DNA of 49,949 nucleotides from Methylobacterium terricola (GCF_006151805.1 NZ_VDDA01000032.1:1-49949), one strand, 5' to 3'. Positions 7,777 through 15,434 are shown, counted from the stretch's first letter. Made by a program: numbers and translations. The notes: generated by a model from the letters alone, not told the origin.

Positions 7777-8076
7777 TCAGACAGAGCCCTTACGCACCGC
7801 CGCCATGATCCTCTTGAACCCCTCTCGGTAGGGCAAGCGCTGCTCGTCGCACCATTGAATGAAGTCATTCTGATCGGACACGTCGATCCGCATCGTGAAG
7901 GACACTGTCGGCTCCTCGGACGCCCGGCGCCGCTTGATCGGCTTCGGCGCGTCGCGCTCGACGAAGCCGTGGGCGGCGGCAGCGGCCCGGCTGACGACCG
8001 GCGCCTCGTCCGGCGCGGGCGCGGCCGGCTTGAAGTCGCCGAGGTTCGCGAGGCCGGCGGGGGTGGGCTTAGACAT
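7777..8076 (-). CDS. partition/stability determinant, partner of ParA
   Basis: 99 aa. The start at 8076 overlaps the ParA stop by 8 bases, the usual layout for a parA-partner pair. The N-terminal 50 residues are Pro/Ala-rich; the C-terminal part TVSFTMRIDVSDQNDFIQWCDEQRLPYREGFKRIM resembles ribbon-helix-helix partition determinants, which bind the centromere and stimulate ParA ATPase. No ParB HTH or nuclease domain is present. The family assignment rests on context plus the beta-strand/helix pattern. Confidence 0.65.
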   Translation of the reverse strand: MSKPTPAGLANLGDFKPAAPAPDEAPVVSRAAAAAHGFVERDAPKPIKRRRASEEPTVSFTMRIDVSDQNDFIQWCDEQRLPYREGFKRIMAAVRKGSV

Positions 8077-8746
8077 GGGCGGTCTCTCTGGCGGTGCGCA
8101 GGATCTCGACGATCTCGGAGGCGAGCGCGTCGGCGTTCTCGCGCGCCTTGTCGAGGCCGTTGACGGCCTGCGGGTCGAGCTCGTCGAGGGCCTGGCGGTA
8201 GGTGAACATGGAGCGGTAGGCGGCCCGCTCGGCGAGGTCGTTTGCCAGCATCGGCACACCGGCCGAGGCCATCGTCTCGCGGATCGCCCGCTCGTCGCGG
8301 GTGGCAAAGCCCGGCTTCGTGCGGGTGAACAGCACCCGGTAGGCGCGCGGCCCGACGGTCGCCGCTTGGTCCTCGATGTAGTCGATCGCCCGGCGCGCCT
8401 GCGTCGCGTCCATCGCCGAGCCCTGCATGGGGATGAGCGTCAGGTCGGCCGCGAGGATCGCCGAGGCGACCATCAGCGAGGCGGTCCCCTCGAGGTCGGC
8501 GATCACGAACTGGCTCCGGGCCCCCTCCCCTTTCAGCATCCGGCCGATGTTGGTCGAGTCGGCGTGGCCGATCACGGTGACCGGACAGGTCGTTGGCCCG
8601 TCCTTCCAGGCGACGAGGTTGCGGTTCGGGTCGCAGTCGAACAGCGTCACGGACGCGCCGTGGCGGGCGAGCGTCGTCGCGAGCACGAGGGCGGTCGTGC
8701 TCTTGCCGGTCCCGCCCTTGGGGTTGCTGACGGCAATTACAGCCAT
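8069..8746 (-). CDS. parA: ParA-family partition ATPase
   Basis: 225 aa. Deviant Walker A SNPKGGTGKST at residues 7-17, Walker A' DCDPN near 37, and Walker B-like FVIADLEGTASL near 82. It has no N-terminal HTH, so it resembles the short type Ib ParA, in which the partner protein rather than ParA represses the operon. It would position replicon copies on the nucleoid. The region behind the start (8747-8930) holds palindromes suited to a centromere. Confidence 0.9.
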   Translation of the reverse strand: MAVIAVSNPKGGTGKSTTALVLATTLARHGASVTLFDCDPNRNLVAWKDGPTTCPVTVIGHADSTNIGRMLKGEGARSQFVIADLEGTASLMVASAILAADLTLIPMQGSAMDATQARRAIDYIEDQAATVGPRAYRVLFTRTKPGFATRDERAIRETMASAGVPMLANDLAERAAYRSMFTYRQALDELDPQAVNGLDKARENADALASEIVEILRTARETAHV

Positions 8747-8930
8747 GTCGGGTCACCTCACTTCCGGTCACATGGCGCAATGTGATGCGGCATCGTTCAA
8801 CGTCGCGTTAATTGCCGTGACGCGCCTTAGCGTGATGCGATGTGGCACGGCATCTCGTCAAGGCAATTCGAGCCAAGTGGCGTTATGTCAATTGACGTGA
8901 CTTCAAATGAAGTCATTTGAAGACGCCAGC
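8747..8930. promoter_or_regulatory. candidate parS/operator palindromes upstream of parA
   Basis: Three inverted repeats lie behind parA. CTTCAAATGA (8901-8910) pairs perfectly with TCATTTGAAG (8913-8922) across 2 bases. GTCAATTGAC at 8887-8896 is a perfect palindrome. CACAT and ATGTG flank GGCGCA near 8770-8785. Short motifs such as GTGATGCGG and GATGTGGCACGGCAT recur between them. In type Ib partition systems the centromere lies 5' to parA, so position and symmetry fit. This is inference. Confidence 0.5.
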
Positions 8931-9076
8931 GTGGGGCCTGGGGCAGGTTCACCGAACGCCGCGCCCCCACACACCCGCCAAGCCGCCGCAGTTATCGAGC
9001 GGTAAACTACCGCCGAAACGGCCAGGGTTCCCGCGGATCCGTTTCCCCGAACGCCCGGCCGCGTGTCCGCGGGGTG

Positions 9077-9180
9077 CACCCTGCGAGGCAGTGATGGTGA
9101 GACGCCCTCATCCTGTCTCACAGGGTTGCTGCGCGACCTATGAGACAGCTACAAGGGATCGTCTAGACCCTGCGAGACAT
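9077..9180. promoter_or_regulatory. res-like repeat set before the second resolvase
   Basis: TGAGAC/GTCTCA half-sites recur at 9098-9103, 9114-9120, 9141-9147 and 9174-9179. GTCTCACAGGGT (9115-9126) and ACCCTGCGAGAC (9167-9178) are inverted copies with one difference, and CCCTGCGAGGCA (9079-9090) is a further direct copy of the second. Several inverted subsites within about 100 bp directly upstream of the recombinase gene is the layout of a res site. Confidence 0.6.
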
Positions 9181-9183
9181 TCC

Positions 9184-9729
9184 ATGGCCCGGATCGGCTA
9201 CGCGCGCGTCAGTACCCTCGACCAGGATCTCACCGTGCAGCTCGCAGCCCTCAAGGCCGCCGGCTGCGACATTGTCCGGGCCGAGAAGGTGTCGGGCTCC
9301 TCGACCGTCGGCCGCGACGAGCTGCGCACCGTGCTCGCCTTCATCCGCGAGGGCGACACGCTGGTGGTTACCCGCGTCGACCGCCTAGCGCGCTCGATCG
9401 GCGACCTCCAGGACATCGTGCGCGAGCTGAGAGGGAAGGGGGCGGGGCTGCTGGCGACCGAGCAGCCGATCGACACCTCGACCGCCGCCGGTAAGGCCTT
9501 CCTCGACATGCTCGGCGTGTTCGCCGAGTTCGAGACGAACCTCCGGCGCGAGCGCCAGGCGGAAGGGATTGCCAAGGCCAAGGCGGCCGGCGTCTACAAG
9601 CGGGCGCGCACGGTCGATCCTGAGGCCGTGCGCCGCTTGGCAGGGGAGGGGAAGGGCGCCTCAGCGATTGCCCGGAACCTCGGGATTGGACGGGCGAGCG
9701 TCTACCGAGCACTTAAAGGCATCCCGTAA
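9184..9729 (+). CDS. serine resolvase, 181 aa
   Basis: IGYARVST with nucleophile Ser10, TRVDRLARSIGDLQDIV near 67, and TSTAAGKAFLDMLGVFAEFETNLRRERQAEG forming the dimerisation/E helix. The C-terminal HTH is DPEAVRRLAGEGKGASAIARNLGIGRASVYRAL. The ATG at 9184 begins right where family similarity begins; the open frame back to 8917 covers the repeat sites and is not coding. Next to parA, it most likely resolves multimers of the replicon or a cointegrate of the element. Confidence 0.92.
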   Translation: MARIGYARVSTLDQDLTVQLAALKAAGCDIVRAEKVSGSSTVGRDELRTVLAFIREGDTLVVTRVDRLARSIGDLQDIVRELRGKGAGLLATEQPIDTSTAAGKAFLDMLGVFAEFETNLRRERQAEGIAKAKAAGVYKRARTVDPEAVRRLAGEGKGASAIARNLGIGRASVYRALKGIP

Positions 9730-9853
9730 CCAGGAAGCGCATCCCTGGCGACCACCCTGATGAGGGCAGCTTCGAGTTGCCTGTGCACGAAATCTTGCAA
9801 ATTTTGACCTGCCATACCCACATCAATCGTGAGCATATCGCAGGGAGCGGGCT

Positions 9854-10651
9854 TTGCGAGATTTGATCAGCTACGGAAACGTCATAGCGCTTCTCTCTAT
9901 CGTTGCAGCTGGTGCGGCAATCTACCTGGCACTCACAGACAGCAAAGGTGCTGCGATCACCATGGGTGGCCTATTCCTATCCATGGGCATTGTGAGTCAG
10001 TTGGATCGATTCAAATCATTTGAAGCGTTTACGATCAAGGCGCAGCTCCAGGACCGCATTGATCGCGCTGACGAATTGATAAAACAGCTACGAACTCTCA
10101 GTTTGCTAGTTGCCAAGGCGGGTTACGCCAGTACTGGACTTACTACAATGTCGTTCGGCGCCGTGCAGGCTTCTAACTACAATTTGACAAAGGACTTTGA
10201 TGCAGTTTTGTCTACCCTGAGTCTTACTGAGGATGAGCTGCAGAACGTTAAGCAGCCGCTTGTGAAAGCACTGGCCTATCGCATTTGGGCAGGCTTTTTC
10301 GGCGTCGCTCTCGCCATTCCCCAATATCACCCATCGGACTCGAGCCAGCGAAATCCCCTCTCTGCCAAGGATGGCGCGGCCTTGACGACACTCAATCATA
10401 ACCGACTTCTCAGTGCTAATAACGCCGATGATCTTCGAGTATTATTAAAGATGTTTCTACCGGATGGCATGTCGCCACAGCAAATAAGCGCAGCCGACGG
10501 GTATATAGAAAAGCTTATAACGCTATATGAAGGTTGTAGGAAGGCCGGTGGTCCCACTCCAGAATTTATTGCATTTGAGGCGCAGGCACTAACCGGTGCT
10601 CAGATCGCCCCTGCCGCAAAAGCGATCTACAATGGTCAGATACCGGATTGA
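9854..10651 (+). CDS. membrane-anchored protein of unknown function
   Basis: 265 aa from a TTG at 9854 with AGGGAG at 9842-9847. Two hydrophobic segments near residues 8-27 and 33-48 form a hairpin anchor; a charged coiled stretch (AQLQDRIDRADELIKQLRTL) follows, then a soluble domain of about 180 residues. No family recognised. Base composition is clearly more AT-rich than the flanking resolvase and partition genes, a sign of separate origin. It lies alone between a resolvase and a toxin-antitoxin-like pair. Confidence 0.72.
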   Translation: MRDLISYGNVIALLSIVAAGAAIYLALTDSKGAAITMGGLFLSMGIVSQLDRFKSFEAFTIKAQLQDRIDRADELIKQLRTLSLLVAKAGYASTGLTTMSFGAVQASNYNLTKDFDAVLSTLSLTEDELQNVKQPLVKALAYRIWAGFFGVALAIPQYHPSDSSQRNPLSAKDGAALTTLNHNRLLSANNADDLRVLLKMFLPDGMSPQQISAADGYIEKLITLYEGCRKAGGPTPEFIAFEAQALTGAQIAPAAKAIYNGQIPD

Positions 10652-10811
10652 GGATAAGTTTTTTTTATCGCGCAGGGGGCGTGGATGGTGTCTTAACACC
10701 AGCACCCGCACGCGTAAGATCGCATGCGGAACCTGAGTAGAACTGCCCCTTACGGAGCGGCGGACGTTACGGTAGGCGCGCCTGCGGTGCAGCCCTCGCT
10801 GCTCGCCGAGG

Positions 10812-11243
10812 TCAGGCCGCCTCTGCCTCGTGATCAACCCCGAGTGCTGCCAGGCGCACCGTCTTCGGCAGCAGGTGCGTCCCGGCCTCGTAGTAGCGCC
10901 ACATCCGAGGGCTGACGCCGAGCATCGCCGCGGCCTCGGCTTGGGACAGCTTCGGCACCCGGGATTTCCGCCACGACAGCAGCCAGGCGGCGCCCTGCTC
11001 CAGCGCCAGCCGCCACAGCGTGTCGGCGCTGATCTCCATGTCGTCGGACCAGTGGGCGTTCCACCCCCACTCGCCGACCTCTACCACCCGAAAGGCGTCA
11101 GGATCGTCCCGGAGCGGCCTGAACACCTCGAACCGGCCGAGATGCTCGCTCACGTCCACCGGGCTCTCGGAGCCGTTCTTCCACGTGACGACCAGGGTCC
11201 GGCCGCGACCGGCCCGGACAGCCTTGATGCTCTGCGCTTCCAT
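10812..11243 (-). CDS. DUF2442 protein with C-terminal helix-turn-helix (antitoxin-like)
   Basis: 143 aa from ATG 11243. The N-terminal 85 residues match DUF2442 (VTWKNGSESPVDVSEHL...FEVFRPLRDDPDAFRVVEVGEWGWNAHW in parts). The C-terminus SQAEAAAMLGVSPRMWRYYE is an Xre-like HTH. It starts 5 bases after the DUF4160 stop. DUF4160-DUF2442 pairs are widely regarded as toxin-antitoxin-like; here the DNA-binding part would let the second protein repress the operon through the palindromes at 11504-11558. No toxic activity can be shown from sequence. Confidence 0.82.
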   Translation of the reverse strand: MEAQSIKAVRAGRGRTLVVTWKNGSESPVDVSEHLGRFEVFRPLRDDPDAFRVVEVGEWGWNAHWSDDMEISADTLWRLALEQGAAWLLSWRKSRVPKLSQAEAAAMLGVSPRMWRYYEAGTHLLPKTVRLAALGVDHEAEAA

Positions 11244-11248
11244 CGTCC

Positions 11249-11476
11249 TCACCCCAGCTTGTTGAGGCGGCGCCACGTGGCCCACAGCACGTCGCGGTTC
11301 GCCTCGGCCCACGCCATCGCCTCGGCGCCCTTGCGGGCGTCACCCGCACGGACCGTCAGCGTCTCGATCTCGACCAGGGCCCGCCAGCCGCGTCCCTCAA
11401 TATGGAAGTGCGGCGGCAGGTGATCGTCGGCGTAGATGGCGACCTTGCAGTTCGTGAAGCGCTGGATGGTCGGCAT
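11249..11476 (-). CDS. DUF4160 protein (toxin-like partner)
   Basis: 75 aa, MPTIQRFTNCKVAIYADDHLPPHFHIEG: the DUF4160 signature with the PPHFH histidines. It is the first gene of the pair, 5 bases ahead of the DUF2442-HTH gene. The family's biochemical activity is not established. The start at 11476 is directly preceded by GGGGAAAGGCG on this strand. Confidence 0.85.
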   Translation of the reverse strand: MPTIQRFTNCKVAIYADDHLPPHFHIEGRGWRALVEIETLTVRAGDARKGAEAMAWAEANRDVLWATWRRLNKLG

Positions 11477-11503
11477 CGCCTTTCCCCGTCGACAGGAAAA
11501 ATA

Positions 11504-11558
11504 GGCAATGGTTGCCGAAAACGCTAGCCAAAAACGGCAACAGTTGCCATTTTTGGCT
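11504..11558. promoter_or_regulatory. paired palindromic operators of the DUF4160/DUF2442 operon
   Basis: GGCAATGGTTGCC (11504-11516) and GGCAACAGTTGCC (11536-11548) share GGCAA-N3-TTGCC and are 32 bp apart, about three helical turns on one face. The second is the centre of a longer palindrome: AGCCAAAAACGGCAAC (11526-11541) and its inverted copy at 11543-11558, with one mismatch and one central base. They lie 28-82 bp upstream of the first start codon, where an HTH antitoxin would autoregulate. Confidence 0.65.
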
Positions 11559-11917
11559 TCTGGTGGTGGTGATCGCTTGCAAAAAGCGGCGCTTCAGCCC
11601 TTCCCGCCGGCGGGCGCGTAATCGCCTGATATGGAATTCGAGCAGCGGCCTGCGCCGCTAAGGATGTGCCAGCCGTAGTCGCTGACCTATGGTCATTATC
11701 AGCAAAATTGGGCAAGCGCCTCGTCCTCGGCATCTCCAAACTCGCAAGCATATTCGATACAACGCCGCATGCTATCGTCACCTAATATCTTGTTTTATAG
11801 AGAAATATTTGCGGAGATTTCATATCAAAATCAATATGTAGAGCATAATTGCAAATTAGCGGTTGTGAATAGATTTTATCGACACCAAGCGGTTCGCAAA
11901 AATATTTTTCATTCTAG
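11559..11917. other. gene-free AT-rich spacer
   Basis: No coding frame with support. The part from about 11780 onward is very AT-rich compared with the neighbours. No terminator with a T-tract was found for leftward transcripts here. Confidence 0.5.
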
Positions 11918-11997
11918 TTGACATGTTTTTTTGATCAAATTAAATTGCAAATATGATCACACCTAAATAGGGGCTGCAGCATGCCTGTTTGATCAAA
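11918..11997 (+). promoter_or_regulatory. sigma-70-like promoter with TTTGATCAAA operators
   Basis: TTGACA (11918-11923), a 17-base spacer, and TAAATT (11941-11946) make a near-consensus promoter reading toward the gene at 12066. A perfect palindrome TTTGATCAAA lies between the -35 and -10 (11930-11939), and an identical copy lies at 11988-11997, just past the expected start of transcription. The pair looks like a repressor operator with a 58-bp centre spacing. Confidence 0.55.
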
Positions 11998-12029
11998 ATT
12001 TTCCTAAAAATTTAGCATCCAATACAAAC

Positions 12030-12050
12030 GGGGCCGAAAGGCTCCATTTT
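12030..12050 (+). terminator. terminator-like hairpin in the leader of the gene at 12066
   Basis: GGGGCC-GAAA-GGCTCC (one G-T pair, GNRA loop) followed by ATTTTT. It stands between the promoter and the ribosome site of the next gene, 16 bases from the ATG, so it can act as an attenuator or end a short leader RNA. Confidence 0.55.
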
Positions 12051-12065
12051 TGTTTGTGGAGACTG

Positions 12066-12719
12066 ATGGTGTCACCCACTCTCGAAAACACCCCCTCGTC
12101 CCAGGGAACGCCTGGTGCTGGCTTGATCGTGTTTGGCCTCGATAGCGGCGGCCGACCTCACGCGGCGCGGTTCGAGGTGCACGAGGCAGCTCTCGCCCTG
12201 CAAGCGGCAGCAGCTCTGCGCATGCAAGCCCTTACCGTCGCCAGCGATGAGCTCCGAACCGAGGCTCAGGGGCTACCACAAGGCCGGCTCTTCCCCAGTG
12301 GGCGAGCTTTCGTACCTTTTGCCAAAGTTGCCGTGTACGCCCGCCTCAAAGCTCTCAGCGCAGCGACTGGCGCCGGTGATACCGCCCCGCCGACCCCGAA
12401 CGCTGAACCGCAACCTGTCGTGCCCGAAGCTGGCGACGGCAGGGGAGGCCAGGCCTCCGCTTCCGCCGCGTCCGCAACCCCTGACTTGCCCCACGCAGGT
12501 TCGCGGCACCTCCCAATCAGCTGGGACCAGATCCGCATGGGCAGCCTCGTGCTCGCCCCTGAGCATGACGAGGAGAGCTGGTGGCCGGCCATCGTGATGA
12601 GCGTCAAGGCAAAGGGCCGGCTCGAGCTGCGCTGGCGCGACTGGTTCGATGAGCCAGCTTTCGTGCGTCGCCGCGACCAAATCGCCCTGCTCAACCCGAG
12701 CCTGTTCCTCGAGGAGTGA
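12066..12719 (+). CDS. hypothetical protein with Tudor/PWWP-like C-terminal part
   Basis: 217 aa from ATG 12066 (TGGAGA just upstream). Residues about 14-85 contain a small domain (LIVFGLDSGGRPHAARFEVHEAALALQAAA) resembling a DNA/protein-binding module but unnamed. A Pro/Ala-rich linker follows. Residues about 160-212 (MGSLVLAPEHDEESWWPAIV ... LRWRDW) have the small barrel look of Tudor/PWWP domains, with an aromatic WWPA. That comparison is by eye. It is followed 39 bases later by the DUF3768 gene and may share its transcript. Confidence 0.65.
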   Translation: MVSPTLENTPSSQGTPGAGLIVFGLDSGGRPHAARFEVHEAALALQAAAALRMQALTVASDELRTEAQGLPQGRLFPSGRAFVPFAKVAVYARLKALSAATGAGDTAPPTPNAEPQPVVPEAGDGRGGQASASAASATPDLPHAGSRHLPISWDQIRMGSLVLAPEHDEESWWPAIVMSVKAKGRLELRWRDWFDEPAFVRRRDQIALLNPSLFLEE

Positions 12720-12758
12720 ACGGCGGAAGCGCTCACCAATCGAACCAGAGGGTTTAAA

Positions 12759-13487
12759 ATGGCCAAGTCGTACGATGCGGATGCCCCCGCCGAACCGAGG
12801 TCTGGTACGCCACCGCGGCTCACTCCGATCGAGGTGCTTCTGCCGAAGGGCAGCGGCTGGTCTGATCGCCACCTACCGACCATCAGGGCCATGCAGGCGA
12901 TCATCGCTCAAGATGGGCCATCGCTGCTGCATGCCCTAACCGAAGCCGAGGCTGTGCGCCCGGCCCTGATGGCAGAGCTTGTTGCGGCGCTCGAGGGCAG
13001 CGCAGCCCACTTCACGCACCTCGCTGCCCTGATGCGCCTTGCTGGCGACCGCGTCGGAATGATCGCCGAGAACCGACACGCGGGATCTATGAGCGTTATC
13101 GAAACAGAACAAAACATGAACAAACAGAGCGATCTCCACGAAATCGAAAGTCCGAGCGCGGCAGCCCATCGCGGAACGATCCAGCAGCTGAACGACGCTT
13201 TGCGGGGGACGGGGCAGGGAGGTCGTCTCGTCCTCACACCCGGCGTACGCGCCCTCGGTCCTGAGCGCGTGGCAGCCCTGGTCGCGGCGGTCGCGGCCTT
13301 CGACGCGTTCACGCCCGAGAACGACCCTTACGGGGAGCACGACTTCGGCGCTGTCGAGGTCAATGGGGATCGCTACTACTGGAAGATCGACTACTACGGC
13401 CGCCAAAGCTCAGGTCATTCCTTCGATCCGGCAAACGCAGAGGTGACGCTGCGAGTGCTCACGATCATGCTCATCGCTGAGTATTGA
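12759..13487 (+). CDS. DUF3768 protein with an extra N-terminal helical domain
   Basis: 242 aa from ATG 12759 (GAGGG upstream). The C-terminal 100 residues are DUF3768: LNDALRGTGQGG, then FTPENDPYGEHDFGAVEVNG and YYWKIDYYG. The N-terminal 120 residues (helical; PTIRAMQAIIAQDGPSLLHAL, ALMRLAGDRVGMIAENRH) are not part of that family. A second start for a DUF3768-only protein could lie at an internal ATG near residue 110-120, so two products are possible. The function of DUF3768 is unknown; it is frequent on alphaproteobacterial plasmids. Confidence 0.75.
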   Translation: MAKSYDADAPAEPRSGTPPRLTPIEVLLPKGSGWSDRHLPTIRAMQAIIAQDGPSLLHALTEAEAVRPALMAELVAALEGSAAHFTHLAALMRLAGDRVGMIAENRHAGSMSVIETEQNMNKQSDLHEIESPSAAAHRGTIQQLNDALRGTGQGGRLVLTPGVRALGPERVAALVAAVAAFDAFTPENDPYGEHDFGAVEVNGDRYYWKIDYYGRQSSGHSFDPANAEVTLRVLTIMLIAEY

Positions 13488-13515
13488 TCATGAAGACACC
13501 GGCAATATCCACCCA

Positions 13516-13779
13516 TCACTTCGATGATCGTCTGCCTGAACGAAGCGACGAGGGTTCGGGGTCGGCATTGTCCAGCTTATTAAATAGCTCGCTCACATCG
13601 ATCGACAAAGCGTCAGCAAGACGATCAAGGATATCGACAGTGGGATTAAACACACGCCGCTCGATACCACTCACATATGTACGATCGACGTTCGCATCGA
13701 TCGCAAGCGCTTCCTGCGAAATCCCTTGCGCAGACCTAATTCTTCGAAGGTTGCGCGCCACGCGCGTTCGCCCGTCCAT
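13516..13779 (-). CDS. Xre-family transcription regulator
   Basis: 87 aa, nearly all HTH_3: RVARNLRRIRSAQGISQEAL, ANVDRTYVSGIERRVFNPTVDILDRLADALSIDV. The sequence is complete for a small Xre repressor. It is convergent with the DUF3768 gene and divergent from the low-GC gene pair beginning at 13912, so it may control that pair. No ligand or protease domain is attached. Confidence 0.88.
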   Translation of the reverse strand: MDGRTRVARNLRRIRSAQGISQEALAIDANVDRTYVSGIERRVFNPTVDILDRLADALSIDVSELFNKLDNADPEPSSLRSGRRSSK

Positions 13780-13911
13780 CGGACGAAGGCCATCAGATTG
13801 CGGAACATCAAACCACGGAATATATTCGACATTGTCGTCGGGCCGGTTCGGATCGAAGCACTCTGGGGTGTCTCGATGCTGTCATCACAACATCTTGCAT
13901 GAGAGGTCGCT

Positions 13912-14271
13912 ATGCGCATTGCCGTTCTAATTATAGGACTTTGTTTATCTTTTGCAATTTTCCTTCAATCTTGTGCTGTATCATTTGGAGCTGATGTTGC
14001 TAAAAACCAGGATTTAGCCGAAGGAGGTGCTTTAGGAGTATTAGTTGCATTACTGTTTATTATTGGAGCGGCCTTTGCACTTGGGCTGCCGCGCTTATCA
14101 GGCAGCATCTTTCTGCTGGCTGGCCTGATCGGCAACGTAGCGGGCCGTACGACTAAGTTCCATGATCTAAATTATTGGGGCGCCGCCGCACTAATATTGT
14201 CACTGATGGCTTTCCTAGGGAATCGTGAGCTGCGGAAAAGCAAAATGGCTAAAAAGGAGTTGAGCCCATGA
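13912..14271 (+). CDS. small integral membrane protein
   Basis: 119 aa. Four hydrophobic segments: 3-25 (also signal-like, with LQSC near residue 21 that could be a lipobox), 42-58, 63-77 and 88-104, ending in a basic tail RELRKSKMAKKELSP. GAGAGG precedes the ATG. It overlaps the next gene by 4 bases (ATGA), indicating coupling. No family recognised. AT-rich. Confidence 0.68.
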   Translation: MRIAVLIIGLCLSFAIFLQSCAVSFGADVAKNQDLAEGGALGVLVALLFIIGAAFALGLPRLSGSIFLLAGLIGNVAGRTTKFHDLNYWGAAALILSLMAFLGNRELRKSKMAKKELSP

Positions 14272-15110
14272 AAAATACGAATCACGTGTCGAAAATCATA
14301 AATCTGATGCCGTTGATGGCTGCGCTAAATCTCGTGTTCCCGTCCGCATTTTTGGTTGCAGGCTCGTCGAGCGCCAAAGCTCAGCCAAGCCAGCAAGCGC
14401 GTACTTCTGATTTTTTACTATCGCTTCATCCCTCATTTCATTTCAGTCAAGGCAAACAATCAAATGTGTCATCAGCGGATTGCAAGACACCAGCGGACGC
14501 AGACGATTACTTTAGTGCCTTATCGGACTCATCAAGATCAATTAAACGTCTGGAAGGGATTTCTGCATCATTCAATTTTCTATCATATGCGTATCGCGGA
14601 CGATTATCTGAGCGGGATTATGCGAATGTCGATGAAATAGTTATTCAAAAAATTGACGCAGAACGCTCCAGAATTTATGCTGGAAGTCGTAAAATAGGAA
14701 TATATTGTGGTTTTAACGACACTCAAATTCTAGCTAATGAATGGGTGGATGCTGGCTTAGAACGACGCATTCTCTACAAACCATTGCCGCCACCTTCCGC
14801 TTTGGAGCAACTGTCAGCGGCATATGTTGGACAAAATTATACGCGTGTTGAAGAATCAATGCTACTGCGTGGCTTCAAAGCAGTGAAGCTACCAACGCCG
14901 ATAATTGAGCGATGCAGCCCCGGAATTGAGTTGATTTGTGAGAAATACGGTGAGGCAGTTTGCGAGCGCGATGTGTTAGGAGATGTAAAATGCGGTTTTG
15001 TTTGGGCGGATGAAAATTCAAAACTTGTGATGGTGTCAGCCAACGTGGGTGCTATGAGTCGATATTTTATCGAAATAAAAGTTAATTCCCTAAGCCCTGT
15101 CGGACGATGA
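14268..15110 (+). CDS. secreted hypothetical protein
   Basis: 280 aa. N-terminal signal peptide with hydrophobic core LMPLMAALNLVFPSAFLVAG and cleavage after SSAKA near residue 38. The mature part has six cysteines in pairs suggesting disulphides (SADC, IYCGF, ERCSPGIELICEKYGEAVCERD, DVKCGF), consistent with periplasmic location. No family recognised. It has AAGGAG ahead of the ATG and is coupled to the membrane gene upstream. AT-rich relative to the window. Confidence 0.68.
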   Translation: MKNTNHVSKIINLMPLMAALNLVFPSAFLVAGSSSAKAQPSQQARTSDFLLSLHPSFHFSQGKQSNVSSADCKTPADADDYFSALSDSSRSIKRLEGISASFNFLSYAYRGRLSERDYANVDEIVIQKIDAERSRIYAGSRKIGIYCGFNDTQILANEWVDAGLERRILYKPLPPPSALEQLSAAYVGQNYTRVEESMLLRGFKAVKLPTPIIERCSPGIELICEKYGEAVCERDVLGDVKCGFVWADENSKLVMVSANVGAMSRYFIEIKVNSLSPVGR

Positions 15111-15434
15111 TCTCAGCCTAGTTCAGGCGCAAAGTACCAAGCGCATCGATAAAAAGGTGGACCTTGATGCCTGAATTTCATCGACACTGTGGCAAAACTA
15201 ATCCTTGAGCTAGACGGTCCGGACTATCCAAATTTGACTGGCGTCATTCGAACTGCCTAGCTGCGTGTAGGCGCTCCAGGGGGATCTGATGCGGGTGGGC
15301 CCATACGCCCACCTATGGGCAGTCACGCAGGCTATGCCGGTAACTCATCCTACAACTGCCCCTTCTCGGACCGTAGCATCTTTCAGGGCGAGCCCGAGTG
15401 CAGAAGGAACGGGATGATCGATACGCCGTAGCGC
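15111..15434. other. gene-free spacer with one hairpin
   Basis: No frame with support on either strand. A hairpin GGTGGGC (15294-15300) / GCCCACC (15307-15313) lies in it, without a T-tract; it falls between two convergent genes and may slow transcription. Confidence 0.4.

Noticed and set aside
7683..8780. Minus-strand frame over the parA region
   Set aside because: Arg/Pro-rich shadow of parA and its partner; those have catalytic motifs and coupled starts.
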